Below, one piece after another: positions 37,702-47,653 of a stretch of 64,000 nucleotides of DNA. The stretch spans positions 1-64,000 of the forward strand of contig NZ_OU015321.1 in NCBI RefSeq assembly GCF_907163105.1, given 5' to 3'. The notes under the pieces are model-generated. The model had not been told where the DNA came from. It searched no databases and saw nothing but the letters and a program-made list of their open reading frames with translations. Source of the stretch: Cloacibacterium caeni (GTDB taxonomy: Bacteria > Bacteroidota > Bacteroidia > Flavobacteriales > Weeksellaceae). Both the position numbers and the translations under genes were made by a program. Position 1 is the stretch's first letter, and each line of letters opens with the position of its first letter.

Positions 37702-40407
37702 ATGGCTTTTAACGAAAAGGATTATCAGAAAATTTCTACGGACCGTACATTCATCATTGATTGCTATACAGAAATGTTGTCTAGAATTAATGAAAAGGAA
37801 CTAGTAGATTTAATCAACAATACAGAAGAAGGGAAAAAGTTCGGAGAAAATGAATTGTCTAGTGAGAAAATTATACAATCATTAAGTATCTATTTTCAAT
37901 TGATGACATTGGTAGAAGAAAACGGAGCTACACAATATAGAAGAAGATTAGAAGACCAAGAAAAAATTACCGCAATTCGTGGTTCTTGGGGAGAAGCATT
38001 CCATTTTTGGAAAAATTCTAATGTGACAGAAGAAGATATGCTGAATGCGGTTTCTGCTACACATGTTATTCCTGTTCTTACTGCGCATCCTACTGAAGCA
38101 AAAAGAGTTACGGTTATAGAATTGCATAGAGAATTGTACTTGCTTTTGGTAAAAAAAGAAAATACTTCTCTCAGTAAATTAGAGCAAAATGAAATTAAAG
38201 AAAAAATTATTCAGCTTCTAGAAAGATGGTGGAGAACAGGCGAAATTTACCTGGAAAAGCCAGATATTAAAGACGAGAGAGCAAATGTTTTATATTATCT
38301 TACCAAGATTTTCCCCAACGTTTTGGTGAAAAGTGACCAAGAAATCATCAATTCTTGGATTGAGTTAGGGCTTAATCCTCAGAAAATTAAAAATCCAGAT
38401 TATTTTCCGAAAATTAATTTTGGAAGTTGGGTTGGTGGTGACAGAGATGGTCATCCTTTTGTAACACCTGCAGTGACTAAGGAAACGCTTTTGCTTCATC
38501 GAAAAGCCGCATTAACATTGATTAAAGAAGATTTAATTCATTTGGCTAAGAAAATTTCTATTTCGGCGGTGTCTAATCCTGTTCCTTTTCAGCTTTCTGA
38601 AATGATTCAGGAGAAAGTTTCTGCACTAGGTGAAATGGGCAAAAAAGCAGTAGAAAGAAATCATTATGAACCGTGGAGACAATTCGTAAATCTTATGATT
38701 TGTCAATTAGAAAATACCATTACAGAAAATTTTGAAGATTCTAAAACCTATTATAAATCTAGCAAAGCGCTTCAAGAAGATTTAAAAAATCTGAGAGAAG
38801 TTTTGGTACAAAATGGTTTCCAAAGCATTGCCGAAGATTTATTATTCTCGGTAGAAAGAGCGGTTCAATGTTTCGGATTTCATTTGGCGAAGCTAGATAT
38901 TAGACAAAACAGTGCTTTCCATGATAAAGCTATTTCGCAGATTCTTAAAGCCAGTGGTGAAACAGATTATGATTTCGAAAATTGGGAAGAAGAAAAAAGA
39001 GTAAATTACCTGAACCAAGTCTTGAGCAACAATGCTTTTATTACAGATGTTACCATTTCTTACGGTCCAGAAGCAGATAATGTTTTAGATTGTTATAGAG
39101 TCATTCGTCAACATATCAGTCAGTACGGAGCAGAAGGAATAGGTTCTTTTATTGTAAGTATGACCAGAAATTTAAGTGATTTATTGGTGGTTTATCTATT
39201 AATGAGAGAAACTCAACTTCTTAACACCAAAATAAGAGTAGTTCCACTTTTGGAAACTATCGAAGATTTACAAAATGGTTCAGAAATTTTAGAAAAATTC
39301 TTGCAACATCCTATCACAATTAGCAGAGCTAAAAATTTAGATGGAAAACAAGAAGTGATGTTAGGTTATAGTGACAGCAATAAAGATGGCGGAACCATTG
39401 CAAGTAAGTGGAATCTTCATAAAGCAGAAATTGCCTTATCAGAAATCGGCAAAAAACATAATACCGAAATTTATTTCTTCCACGGAACTGGAGGAACCAT
39501 CAGTAGAGGTGGTGGTAAATATCATCGTTTTCTAGAAAGTATGCCAGAACAAACCGTTTTTGGAACCGTGAAAATCACCGTTCAAGGTGAATCTGTAGCG
39601 CAACTTTTCGGAAATCCTATGACGGCGAAATATAATCTCAATGCACTTTCTTCTGGAACAGCAAGACATATTATTCAAAATAAATACAAAACCGAAAAAC
39701 CACAATATCCATTTGAATCTATGGAATTTCTGGCTCAAAAATCCTTTGAACATTATAGAAATTTAATAGAAACACCAGGATTTATCAATTTTTATGGAAA
39801 AGCAACGTGCATAGATGTTTTAGAGAAAAGCAAAATAGGTTCTAGACCAGCCAGAAGAACGGGAACCAGAACATTGCAGGATTTACGCGCTATTCCTTGG
39901 GTTTTCAGCTGGAATCTTTCTCGTATTGCACTCACAGGTTGGTACGGTTTAGGTGAAGCGCTCAAAATTTTGAAATCAGAAAAACCGCAAGAATATCAAA
40001 AGTTAAAAGAAGCGGCTCAAAATTGGAATTTCTTCAAATTTTTAATGATTCAGACCGAGACCAATCTTATTTTGTCTAATCTAGAAATTATGAAAAAATA
40101 TGCAGAATTAGACCCAAATGAAGAAGAGAGAAACCTATTGATGGATAAATTTCTTACCGACCATCAAAATGGAGTTCAGCTGATAGAAGAATTGTTCGGT
40201 GAAGCTGCTCTGGAAAGAAGAAGCGGACAATATGATAACTTGAAATGGAGAAACCAAAAATTAGAAATATTGCACCAATTGCATATTAAATATCTACAAC
40301 AATGGAGAAATTTAGATGACGAAAATAAACTAGAAAAAGACAAAATTCTCAATAAATTATTAAGTTTAATCAATGCCATTTCAAGTGGTTTGAAAAATAC
40401 TGGATAA
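37702..40407 (+). CDS. ppc: Phosphoenolpyruvate carboxylase
   Basis: A 901-residue anaplerotic enzyme making oxaloacetate from PEP and bicarbonate. Catalytic motifs: T-A-H-P-T-E-A-K-R, G-S-W-V-G-G-D-R-D-G-H-P, L-G-Y-S-D-S-N-K-D-G-G, F-H-G-T-G-G-T-I-S-R-G-G-G and G-S-R-P-A-R-R. Length fits the bacterial family (880-930). It is monocistronic with its own promoter and terminator. Confidence 0.97.
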   Translation: MAFNEKDYQKISTDRTFIIDCYTEMLSRINEKELVDLINNTEEGKKFGENELSSEKIIQSLSIYFQLMTLVEENGATQYRRRLEDQEKITAIRGSWGEAFHFWKNSNVTEEDMLNAVSATHVIPVLTAHPTEAKRVTVIELHRELYLLLVKKENTSLSKLEQNEIKEKIIQLLERWWRTGEIYLEKPDIKDERANVLYYLTKIFPNVLVKSDQEIINSWIELGLNPQKIKNPDYFPKINFGSWVGGDRDGHPFVTPAVTKETLLLHRKAALTLIKEDLIHLAKKISISAVSNPVPFQLSEMIQEKVSALGEMGKKAVERNHYEPWRQFVNLMICQLENTITENFEDSKTYYKSSKALQEDLKNLREVLVQNGFQSIAEDLLFSVERAVQCFGFHLAKLDIRQNSAFHDKAISQILKASGETDYDFENWEEEKRVNYLNQVLSNNAFITDVTISYGPEADNVLDCYRVIRQHISQYGAEGIGSFIVSMTRNLSDLLVVYLLMRETQLLNTKIRVVPLLETIEDLQNGSEILEKFLQHPITISRAKNLDGKQEVMLGYSDSNKDGGTIASKWNLHKAEIALSEIGKKHNTEIYFFHGTGGTISRGGGKYHRFLESMPEQTVFGTVKITVQGESVAQLFGNPMTAKYNLNALSSGTARHIIQNKYKTEKPQYPFESMEFLAQKSFEHYRNLIETPGFINFYGKATCIDVLEKSKIGSRPARRTGTRTLQDLRAIPWVFSWNLSRIALTGWYGLGEALKILKSEKPQEYQKLKEAAQNWNFFKFLMIQTETNLILSNLEIMKKYAELDPNEEERNLLMDKFLTDHQNGVQLIEELFGEAALERRSGQYDNLKWRNQKLEILHQLHIKYLQQWRNLDDENKLEKDKILNKLLSLINAISSGLKNTG

Positions 40408-40413
40408 GAGTAT

Positions 40414-40450
40414 AAAATTCCTTAAATGTAACGTTTAAGGAATTTTTTTT
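40414..40450 (+). terminator. Terminator after ppc
   Basis: AAAATTCCTTAAA and TTTAAGGAATTTT pair around a 6-7 nt loop; T-tract. Confidence 0.88.
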
Positions 40451-40493
40451 GTTTAAAAATGGAGAAAAAGAACTTACAAGTTCAATAAATTTT

Positions 40494-40501
40494 TATATTT
40501 G
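40494..40501 (+). promoter_or_regulatory. Promoter -7 element of the ComEC-like gene
   Basis: TATATTTG, 22 bp before the ATG at 40524. Confidence 0.55.
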
Positions 40502-40523
40502 GTTAAACTAATAACAAAATTGC

Positions 40524-42302
40524 ATGAACAAGCAACCACTTTTGATTTTGTGGCTTTGTTTTATTTTCGGGATTCTTATTTCCGAAAAGTTGAGCTTGTC
40601 AACTGCTTTAGTCCATTTATTTCTGAGCTTTAGCTTCCTATTTTTAGTTTTTAGCCTTTTAAAAAATCATTTTTTCTTCAAAATCAAAGATTTTGTATTG
40701 GCAATTTTCTTTTTCGGATTAGGTGTTTTCGCACATGAACTCCATAATAAAGAACAAGTTCTTCCAAATTTTCCTAGTTCTTCGGAAGTGATTTTTACTT
40801 TGGATAAAAAACTGAATTCCAACGAGAAAAATAAACGTTACGAAGTCAAAATTTTGAAAGTTAACGACGAAATAAACCATTTAGGTTTGGTGTTGTCGGT
40901 TCCAAAAGAAGAAAATGAACTGGATTTCAAACATTTTTATAAAGCCGAAATTTATCTCAACAAAGTAAAAGCGAATGCGCAGGATTTTGGATTTGATTAT
41001 CAAAAATATTTGGCCAGAAAGCAGATTTATTTTCAAGGATATGCTCCTAATTCTTTTCAAGTTGCGGAAAAAGAAAACCTTACTTTTTCCGAAAAAATAA
41101 ACCAAAAACGCTTAGAAGTTTTGCGAAATATTGACCAAGCTAAGCTTTCTGAAAAATCTAAAGAATTTACCAAAGGAATTATTCTGGCAGACCGAACAGA
41201 AATGGACCGAGAAACGGTAGAAGATTTTAGCAAATCTGGATTGGTGCATATTTTGGCGATTTCAGGTTCGCACATGGCGATTATTTTTTGGCTGATTTTA
41301 CTGCTTTTGAAACCAATTTTCCCTGCAAATTTTAGAAATGTTCCGATTGTTATTTCTTTGATATTCATTTGGTTATTTGCAGTTTTTATAGATTTTGGAA
41401 GTTCTGTGATTCGTTCGTGTATTATGATTACAGCATATTATTTCTATGTTTTATTGCAACGGAAACCAGATTTGTTACATGCAATGGCGATTTCTGGTTT
41501 AGCGATTTTGATTTTTGATACAAACCAACTTTTTGATGTGGGATTTCAATTGAGTTTTATTGCGGTTTTCGGAATTTTTTGGCTCAATGAACCGATTTTA
41601 AAATATTTGCCAAAGCCTAAAAATACTGTTCAGAATTTTTTGGTGAATGTAATTTCGATTAGTATTGCTGCACAAGTGGCGACTTTACCATTGGTTATTT
41701 ATTATTTTCATCAATATTCTCTGATTTCGATTGTTGCTAATTTAGTGGTGATTCCTTTTTCTGAAGTAATTATCATTTTTGCTTTATTGATGACCATTTT
41801 GTTGGGTTTTGGCTTTGATATTTCTTGGTTAAATGCTCTTTACGATTCTGGAGTTCAACTGGTTTTGAAAGTGATTCATTTTTTCGCAAGCCTTGATGTT
41901 TTCTTCTTTAAAAATATACCAATGCATTGGTCAGAAGTCATCGTTCTTTTTAGTATGATTTATTTTTTGAGGAGATTTTTAACACGTCATCATTTAAAAT
42001 CACTCATCAAAGTAGGATTTTTGGTCATTTTATTTTTAATGCTTAGAATAGGATTTAACTACTATGAAAATGCTCAATCCGAAATCTTAATACACGAATT
42101 TTTTAAAGAAAAAATAATTTCTGTTAAAGAAAAAGATAAAGTAGTCTTTTTTGTGAAAAATTCTAAAAATTTAGAAAAACAGAAAAAGTACATCATAGAG
42201 CCTTATTTGGTTGCTAGAAGAGTGAATGATTTTAAGATAGTCTTTGTTCCTCAAAACGTACAATTTTTAGTTATTAATGAAAAAAAATATAGTGTTGAAT
42301 AA
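40524..42302 (+). CDS. ComEC/Rec2-family membrane protein without MBL domain
   Basis: A 592-residue protein with a soluble N-terminal OB-like domain between early membrane helices and a Competence domain starting L-V-H-I-L-A-I-S-G-S-H-M-A-I, then about ten membrane segments. Full ComEC proteins, which carry DNA across the inner membrane, end in a metallo-beta-lactamase domain. Here only about 70 soluble residues follow and no HxHxDH motif is present. The short form appears common in Flavobacteriia, so it may still act in DNA uptake. Confidence 0.85.
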   Translation: MNKQPLLILWLCFIFGILISEKLSLSTALVHLFLSFSFLFLVFSLLKNHFFFKIKDFVLAIFFFGLGVFAHELHNKEQVLPNFPSSSEVIFTLDKKLNSNEKNKRYEVKILKVNDEINHLGLVLSVPKEENELDFKHFYKAEIYLNKVKANAQDFGFDYQKYLARKQIYFQGYAPNSFQVAEKENLTFSEKINQKRLEVLRNIDQAKLSEKSKEFTKGIILADRTEMDRETVEDFSKSGLVHILAISGSHMAIIFWLILLLLKPIFPANFRNVPIVISLIFIWLFAVFIDFGSSVIRSCIMITAYYFYVLLQRKPDLLHAMAISGLAILIFDTNQLFDVGFQLSFIAVFGIFWLNEPILKYLPKPKNTVQNFLVNVISISIAAQVATLPLVIYYFHQYSLISIVANLVVIPFSEVIIIFALLMTILLGFGFDISWLNALYDSGVQLVLKVIHFFASLDVFFFKNIPMHWSEVIVLFSMIYFLRRFLTRHHLKSLIKVGFLVILFLMLRIGFNYYENAQSEILIHEFFKEKIISVKEKDKVVFFVKNSKNLEKQKKYIIEPYLVARRVNDFKIVFVPQNVQFLVINEKKYSVE

Positions 42303-42324
42303 TTTATTTAGAATAGTTATAAAC

Positions 42325-42345
42325 TGACAAATATGACATTTGTCA
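42325..42345. promoter_or_regulatory. Inverted repeat upstream of sdhC, possible operator
   Basis: TGACAAAT-atgac-ATTTGTCA is a perfect 8-bp inverted repeat ending 25 bp before the sdhC -7 element. Symmetry and spacing resemble CRP/FNR-family sites, but no regulator can be named. Confidence 0.55.
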
Positions 42346-42369
42346 TAGTTTCAAACGTTAACAAATTCT

Positions 42370-42377
42370 TAATTTTG
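42370..42377 (+). promoter_or_regulatory. Promoter -7 element of sdhCAB
   Basis: TAATTTTG, 26 bp before the sdhC ATG. Confidence 0.55.
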
Positions 42378-42403
42378 TGAAAATTCAAAAAAATAAATAA
42401 ACA

Positions 42404-43066
42404 ATGGCAGGATTAACTCAATCTACAATTGGTAGAAAGTTTTTAATGGCGCTTTCAGCAATGTTTTTGCTTGTCTTTTTGTTGATTCACTTGTCGGTAA
42501 ATTTACTATCGATATTTAGTGAAGATGCATTTAACACAGCGTCTCATTTTATGGGATACAATCCTTTAATACAATTTGTGATGCAGCCGGTTTTAGTAGC
42601 GGGTGTAATTTTTCACTTTGTAATGGGCTTCGTTTTAGAAATGAAAAACAAAAACGCAAGACCAGTAAAGTATGCTGTAGCAAATAACAGCGGAAATTCT
42701 AGTTGGTCTTCTAGAAATATGATTATTTCTGGAGCAGTAATTTTAGCTTTCTTAGGACTGCATATGTATGATTTCTGGATGCATGAGATGAATTATAAGT
42801 ATGTAGAAGCTCTATCAATCAATGAAACAAGATATTGGGAAGAGTTACATGCTAAGTTTGCAGATTTATGGAGAGTGATTTTTTATGCAGTTTCTTTTGT
42901 TTTATTAGGATTGCACTTATCACACGGTTTCCAATCATCATTCCAATCGATTGGAGCGAGACATCCTAAGTATTTAAAATGTGTAAACACATTAGGAACT
43001 TGGTATTCTATTTTAATTCCGCTAGGATTTATCGTAGTAGCTGTATTTCATTTCGTAACTCAATAA
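42404..43066 (+). CDS. sdhC: Succinate dehydrogenase cytochrome b subunit SdhC
   Basis: A 220-residue membrane protein of the Bacteroidota/epsilon SdhC (cytochrome b558) type with five hydrophobic segments. Candidate heme-ligand histidines are in [17 protein letters not shown] and L-G-L-H-L-S-H-G. One long subunit replaces the SdhC/SdhD pair. First gene of sdhCAB. Confidence 0.93.
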   Translation: MAGLTQSTIGRKFLMALSAMFLLVFLLIHLSVNLLSIFSEDAFNTASHFMGYNPLIQFVMQPVLVAGVIFHFVMGFVLEMKNKNARPVKYAVANNSGNSSWSSRNMIISGAVILAFLGLHMYDFWMHEMNYKYVEALSINETRYWEELHAKFADLWRVIFYAVSFVLLGLHLSHGFQSSFQSIGARHPKYLKCVNTLGTWYSILIPLGFIVVAVFHFVTQ

Positions 43067-43079
43067 TTTACATAATATT

Positions 43080-45092
43080 ATGAGCAAATTAGATTCAAAA
43101 ATTCCAGCAGGTCCTTTAGCAGACAAATGGAAAAATCATAAAGCACACATGAATTTGGTTGCACCAAATAACCGTGATAAAATAGATATTATTGTAGTAG
43201 GAACTGGTTTAGCTGGTGGTTCTGCTGCGGCAACTCTTGCAGAGCAAGGATATAATGTAAAAGCTTTTTGCTACCAAGATTCACCAAGAAGAGCACACTC
43301 TATTGCAGCTCAAGGTGGTATTAATGCAGCTAAAAATTATCAAAATGATGGTGATTCTGTTTACAGATTATTCTATGACACCATCAAAGGTGGAGATTAT
43401 AGAGCAAGAGAAGCTAACGTACACAGATTAGCAGAAGTTTCTGCAAATATCATTGACCAATGTGTAGCACAAGGTGTTCCTTTCGGTAGAGAATACGGCG
43501 GTCAGTTAGATAACCGTTCTTTCGGTGGAACTCAGGTGAAGAGAACTTTCTATGCAAAAGGTCAAACTGGTCAGCAATTACTATTAGGTGCATATTCTGC
43601 AATGAGCCGTCAAATCGGTAAAGGTAGAATTAAGATGTACAACCGTCACGAAATGATGGACTTAGTAATGGTAGATGGTAAAGCTAGAGGTATTATCGCA
43701 AGAAACTTAGTAACAGGAGAAATCGAAAGACATTCTGCTCACGCTGTAGTAATTGCTTCTGGTGGTTACGGAAACGTATATTTCCTTTCTACTAACGCGA
43801 TGGGTTCTAATGTTTCTGCAGCTTGGAAAATTCACAAAAAAGGAGCGTATTTCGCAAACCCATGTTTCGTACAGATTCACCCAACTTGTATTCCAGTCCA
43901 CGGAACACAACAGTCTAAATTGACTTTGATGTCTGAATCTCTTAGAAACTCTGGTAGAATTTGGGTTCCTAAAAAATTAGAAGATGCTCAAGCAATCAGA
44001 GAAGGAAAACTTAGACCAGAAAATGTTAAAGAAGAAGACAGAGATTACTACTTAGAAAGAAGATATCCTGCATTCGGTAACTTAGTGCCTAGAGACGTAG
44101 CTTCTAGAGCCGCTAAAGAAAGATGTGATGCTGGTTTCGGAATCGAAAATAATGATACTAAAGAAGGTGTATTCTTAGATTTCTCTACAGAAATTATGAA
44201 AAAAGGTAGAGAAGCTGCCACTGAGAAAAATATTCACAATCCTTCTGAAAAACAAATCTACGATTTGGGTAAAAAATGGGTGGAAGAAAAATACGGAAAC
44301 CTATTCCAAATGTATGAGAAAATTACAGCAGACGATCCATACGTAACTCCTATGAAAATTTATCCTGCAGTTCACTATACCATGGGAGGAGTTTGGGTAG
44401 ATTATAACTTAATGAGTACTATTCCTGGTTGTTTCGTAATAGGTGAGGCTAATTTCTCAGACCACGGTGCAAACAGATTAGGTGCATCTGCTTTAATGCA
44501 AGGTTTAGCAGACGGATATTTCGTATTGCCTTACACGATTGCAGATTATCTTTCTGCAGACATCAGAACAGGACAAATTCCTACCAATTCTTCAGAATTT
44601 GAAGCTGCTGAAAAAGAAATTAAAGATAAAGTAAACTTCTTCTTAACTAATAAAGGAACTCACTCTGTAGATTACTTCCACAAAAAACTAGGAAATGTAA
44701 TGTGGAACAAAGTAGGTATGGGTAGAACTCCAGAAGGTTTAGCAGAAGCGATTAAAGAAATAGAAGAAATCAGAAACGATTTCTGGAAAAATGTAAAAGT
44801 TCCAGGAGAAGCAAACGGAATGAATACAGAGCTTGAAAAAGCATTCAGAGTGGCAGATTTCTTAGAACTAGGTCAATTAATGGCGAAAGATGCTCTTGAA
44901 AGAAAAGAATCTTGTGGAGGTCACTTCCGTTGGGATCACGCTACTCCAGAAGGTGAAGCAGAAAGAGATGACGAGAACTACAAATATGTAGCAGCTTGGG
45001 AATACAAAGGTGATGATATCAACGCCGAAGTATTGCACAAAGAAGAATTGGTGTACGAGAATATTGAAGTGAAAACGAGAAGTTATAAATAA
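43080..45092 (+). CDS. sdhA: Succinate dehydrogenase flavoprotein subunit SdhA
   Basis: A 670-residue FAD subunit. Seen: [13 protein letters not shown] nucleotide-binding loop, [13 protein letters not shown] with the FAD-linking His, P-T-C-I-P in the active site and [10 protein letters not shown]. Oxidises succinate to fumarate. Long form typical of this complex type. 13 bp after sdhC. Confidence 0.96.
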   Translation: MSKLDSKIPAGPLADKWKNHKAHMNLVAPNNRDKIDIIVVGTGLAGGSAAATLAEQGYNVKAFCYQDSPRRAHSIAAQGGINAAKNYQNDGDSVYRLFYDTIKGGDYRAREANVHRLAEVSANIIDQCVAQGVPFGREYGGQLDNRSFGGTQVKRTFYAKGQTGQQLLLGAYSAMSRQIGKGRIKMYNRHEMMDLVMVDGKARGIIARNLVTGEIERHSAHAVVIASGGYGNVYFLSTNAMGSNVSAAWKIHKKGAYFANPCFVQIHPTCIPVHGTQQSKLTLMSESLRNSGRIWVPKKLEDAQAIREGKLRPENVKEEDRDYYLERRYPAFGNLVPRDVASRAAKERCDAGFGIENNDTKEGVFLDFSTEIMKKGREAATEKNIHNPSEKQIYDLGKKWVEEKYGNLFQMYEKITADDPYVTPMKIYPAVHYTMGGVWVDYNLMSTIPGCFVIGEANFSDHGANRLGASALMQGLADGYFVLPYTIADYLSADIRTGQIPTNSSEFEAAEKEIKDKVNFFLTNKGTHSVDYFHKKLGNVMWNKVGMGRTPEGLAEAIKEIEEIRNDFWKNVKVPGEANGMNTELEKAFRVADFLELGQLMAKDALERKESCGGHFRWDHATPEGEAERDDENYKYVAAWEYKGDDINAEVLHKEELVYENIEVKTRSYK

Positions 45093-45114
45093 TCTCCATA
45101 AAATAATTTAAAAA

Positions 45115-45885
45115 ATGAGTGCAAAAAAAGGATTAAACCTGACTCTAAAAATTTGGAGACAGAAAAATAATAAATCAAAAGGTCAGTTCGAGACCTATAA
45201 AATATCAGATGTTTCTACGGATTCTTCTTTCCTTGAAATGCTAGATATGCTAAACGAACAATTGGTAAATAACGGAAGCGAACCAGTGGCATTCGACCAC
45301 GATTGTAGAGAAGGAATCTGCGGTATGTGTTCTTTGTACATTAATGGTAGAGCTCACGGTCCAGATACAGGAATTACAACTTGCCAATTGCACATGAGAA
45401 TGTTCAAAGATGGCGAAACCATCACTATTGAACCTTGGAGAAGTGCTGCGTTCCCAGTAATTAAAGACTTGGTAGTAGACAGAAGCGCATTTGACAGAAT
45501 TATGGCTGCAGGTGGTTTCGTTTCTGTAAATACTTCAGGAAATACACTTGATGCAAACGCAATCCCAGTTCCAAAAGAAGATGCAGATAAAGCTATGGAT
45601 GCTGCAGCTTGTATTGGTTGTGGAGCTTGTGTAGCAACTTGTAAAAATGGTTCTGCTATGCTATTTGTTGGTGCTAAAGTTTCTCAGTTTGCTCTTTTAC
45701 CACAAGGTAGAGTAGAAGCAAATAGAAGAGTGCTGAACATGGTAAAACAAATGGACGAAGAAGGCTTCGGAAACTGCTCTAACACAGGTGCTTGCGAAGT
45801 AGAATGTCCTAAAGGAATTTCTCTAGAAAACATCGCTAGAATGAACAGAGAATTTCTTGCGGCTAAATTTACTACAGTAGATTAA
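45115..45885 (+). CDS. sdhB: Succinate dehydrogenase iron-sulfur subunit SdhB
   Basis: A 256-residue protein. The 2Fe-2S ligands are C64, C69, C72 and C90 (C-R-E-G-I-C-G-M-C). [11 protein letters not shown] and [12 protein letters not shown] hold the 4Fe-4S and 3Fe-4S clusters. Passes electrons to menaquinone through SdhC. 22 bp after sdhA. Confidence 0.96.
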   Translation: MSAKKGLNLTLKIWRQKNNKSKGQFETYKISDVSTDSSFLEMLDMLNEQLVNNGSEPVAFDHDCREGICGMCSLYINGRAHGPDTGITTCQLHMRMFKDGETITIEPWRSAAFPVIKDLVVDRSAFDRIMAAGGFVSVNTSGNTLDANAIPVPKEDADKAMDAAACIGCGACVATCKNGSAMLFVGAKVSQFALLPQGRVEANRRVLNMVKQMDEEGFGNCSNTGACEVECPKGISLENIARMNREFLAAKFTTVD

Positions 45886-45906
45886 CCTTATAAATGAAAT
45901 AATTTA

Positions 45907-45936
45907 AAAATCACCTCTTTCTTTGAGGTGATTTTT
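45907..45936 (+). terminator. Terminator after sdhCAB
   Basis: AAATCACCTC and GAGGTGATTT pair around a 7-nt loop; T-tract. Confidence 0.88.
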
Positions 45937-45990
45937 CGTTAAAACTTTCCCAAAACACAAAGTTTTTTTCTGCAAATAAAACTAAAAGTA

Positions 45991-45998
45991 TATTTTTG
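45991..45998 (+). promoter_or_regulatory. Promoter -7 element of the thioredoxin-fold lipoprotein gene
   Basis: TATTTTTG, 34 bp before the preferred ATG at 46033. An upstream GTG at 46000 would be next to the promoter and is rejected. Confidence 0.55.
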
Positions 45999-46032
45999 CG
46001 TGATTAAAAACAAAAACAACTTTTTTAAAGAA

Positions 46033-47535
46033 ATGAAAAAATATTTTTTATTATTCTTATTCTCCATTTTATTGCTATCATGTTCTAAAGGTGGCAAAGT
46101 AACCATAAATGGTAAAGTGACTAATGGCTCACCATTAGAAAGATTAGAAATTATAGATGCTTCAGGAATTGCAACTTTACCGCTTGCTAATTTTGGTGTA
46201 GATGCCAAAGGAAATTTCTCAGAAACCATAGAAATTCCTAGAGATGGAGTTTATGTAATTACTTACGCAGGAAACACAGGTTTTCTTTATCTAAAAGGTG
46301 GCGACAAAGTAAATCTTGACTTTGAAGCGATGCTTTTCCCTCAAGGAATGAAAATTACTGGTGATGCTAAAGGAAACACAGAATACTTAATGGAATCTCA
46401 GCAATTCATTAACCAATATATGTCTAAATTAGACCAATCTGTTATTTCTAAAAAAGAAGAAGATTTCCTAAAAGAATTAGAAAAATATAAAGGTGATATT
46501 ACCAAAAAAATGGATGAAATCGCTAAGGTTAAAAAACCAGACAGCGATGTAGAAAAATTCAATAAAAGAGAACTAGATGTAACTTTATTGATGATTTCTT
46601 CTCAGTACGAAAGTATGCATGGTCCAGCTACTAATGACCCAAAATACAAAGCAGGAGCTAAATTATTAGATTTCCAAAAAAGTCTAGAAAACGAAAGTTA
46701 TGTAGAAGATATGCCTAATTACAGAAACTACGTTATCAGTAAATTAAGTGCATCTTTCCAAAAGTTCTTCGAAGGACAAAAGAATGCTGCTCCTACTTCT
46801 AATGTGCAAATGTTCTCTAAATTCTTAGACACCCAAAAAGATGTTTCAGATAAAACTAAAGAATATCTTCTTGCTGCTGTAGCTGCTCAATATGATTTAA
46901 GAGAGCCTGCTAATCCTAAATTACAAGAAGTTTTCAAATTTTTAGATACTAAAATCAAAAATTCTGCAATCAAATCAGAGTTGAAAAATTTAAAAGAAGC
47001 AATTTACGGACTTGAGCAAGGAACAGATGTTTCTGGTTTAAGTTTAGTAAAGCAAGATGGCAGTAAAATAACTTTAGCAGATCTTAAAGGAAAACCTACA
47101 GCATTAGTGTTCTACGCTTCTTGGAATCCTTACATCACAGAAAGCACATTGCCTGTTCTTAAAGAAATGGTGAAATTCTATGGTTCAAAAATGAATTTTG
47201 CTTTCATTAACTTAGATGATACTCAAGACCAATTCGTGAAAACTTCTAAAGCGATGTTTACAGGAATTCAAGGAAATAATTATTATGCAACGGGTGGTAT
47301 GAAATCTGAAATTGCTAAGAAATTTGCAGTATACGGATTTAAAATGCCAAGTTTCATCATCATTGATAAAGACGGTAAAATTTCTAGTAAAACTTACCTA
47401 AATATCGCAGACCCAGCTTTGGTAGATGGATTGAACAAAGCTTCTGGTTTACAAGCTCCAACTGGAATTCCTCAAACTCCAGAAATGATGGCTCCACCAA
47501 CTGAGCATTCTGCAAATGATGGTCACGGTCACTAA
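46033..47535 (+). CDS. Lipoprotein with DUF4369 and thioredoxin-like domains lacking CxxC
   Basis: A 500-residue lipoprotein (lipobox I-L-L-L-S-C). A DUF4369-type beta domain (about 25-120) is followed by helical linkers and a TlpA-like thioredoxin fold from about 335 (K-I-T-L-A-D-L-K-G-K-P-T-A-L-V-F-Y-A-S-W). The redox motif expected after A-S-W is N-P-Y-I-T-E-S, with no cysteine. The tail ends D-G-H-G-H. Probably periplasmic and not a disulfide reductase. Confidence 0.82.
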   Translation: MKKYFLLFLFSILLLSCSKGGKVTINGKVTNGSPLERLEIIDASGIATLPLANFGVDAKGNFSETIEIPRDGVYVITYAGNTGFLYLKGGDKVNLDFEAMLFPQGMKITGDAKGNTEYLMESQQFINQYMSKLDQSVISKKEEDFLKELEKYKGDITKKMDEIAKVKKPDSDVEKFNKRELDVTLLMISSQYESMHGPATNDPKYKAGAKLLDFQKSLENESYVEDMPNYRNYVISKLSASFQKFFEGQKNAAPTSNVQMFSKFLDTQKDVSDKTKEYLLAAVAAQYDLREPANPKLQEVFKFLDTKIKNSAIKSELKNLKEAIYGLEQGTDVSGLSLVKQDGSKITLADLKGKPTALVFYASWNPYITESTLPVLKEMVKFYGSKMNFAFINLDDTQDQFVKTSKAMFTGIQGNNYYATGGMKSEIAKKFAVYGFKMPSFIIIDKDGKISSKTYLNIADPALVDGLNKASGLQAPTGIPQTPEMMAPPTEHSANDGHGH

Positions 47536-47556
47536 AAAAGATAAAAATATCATATC

Positions 47557-47584
47557 AAAAAGCGGACTTTAGTCCGCTTTTTAT
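47557..47584 (+). terminator. Terminator after the thioredoxin-fold lipoprotein gene
   Basis: AAAAGCGGACT and AGTCCGCTTTT pair with almost no loop; T-tract. Confidence 0.88.
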
Positions 47585-47638
47585 TTTTTCAGAATTTATG
47601 AAAATCAACAAACACACTGAAAATTAGTTTTAAAACAT

Positions 47639-47646
47639 TAATTTTG
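47639..47646 (+). promoter_or_regulatory. Promoter -7 element of rlmD
   Basis: TAATTTTG, 7 bp before the ATG at 47654, so the leader is very short. Confidence 0.5.
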
Positions 47647-47653
47647 CATCGTT

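Noticed and set aside
40524-42302. ComEC gene truncated by mutation
   Set aside because: The frame ends cleanly with a normal stop, and no remnant of an MBL domain is seen in the 100 bp before sdhC. A naturally short form is more likely.
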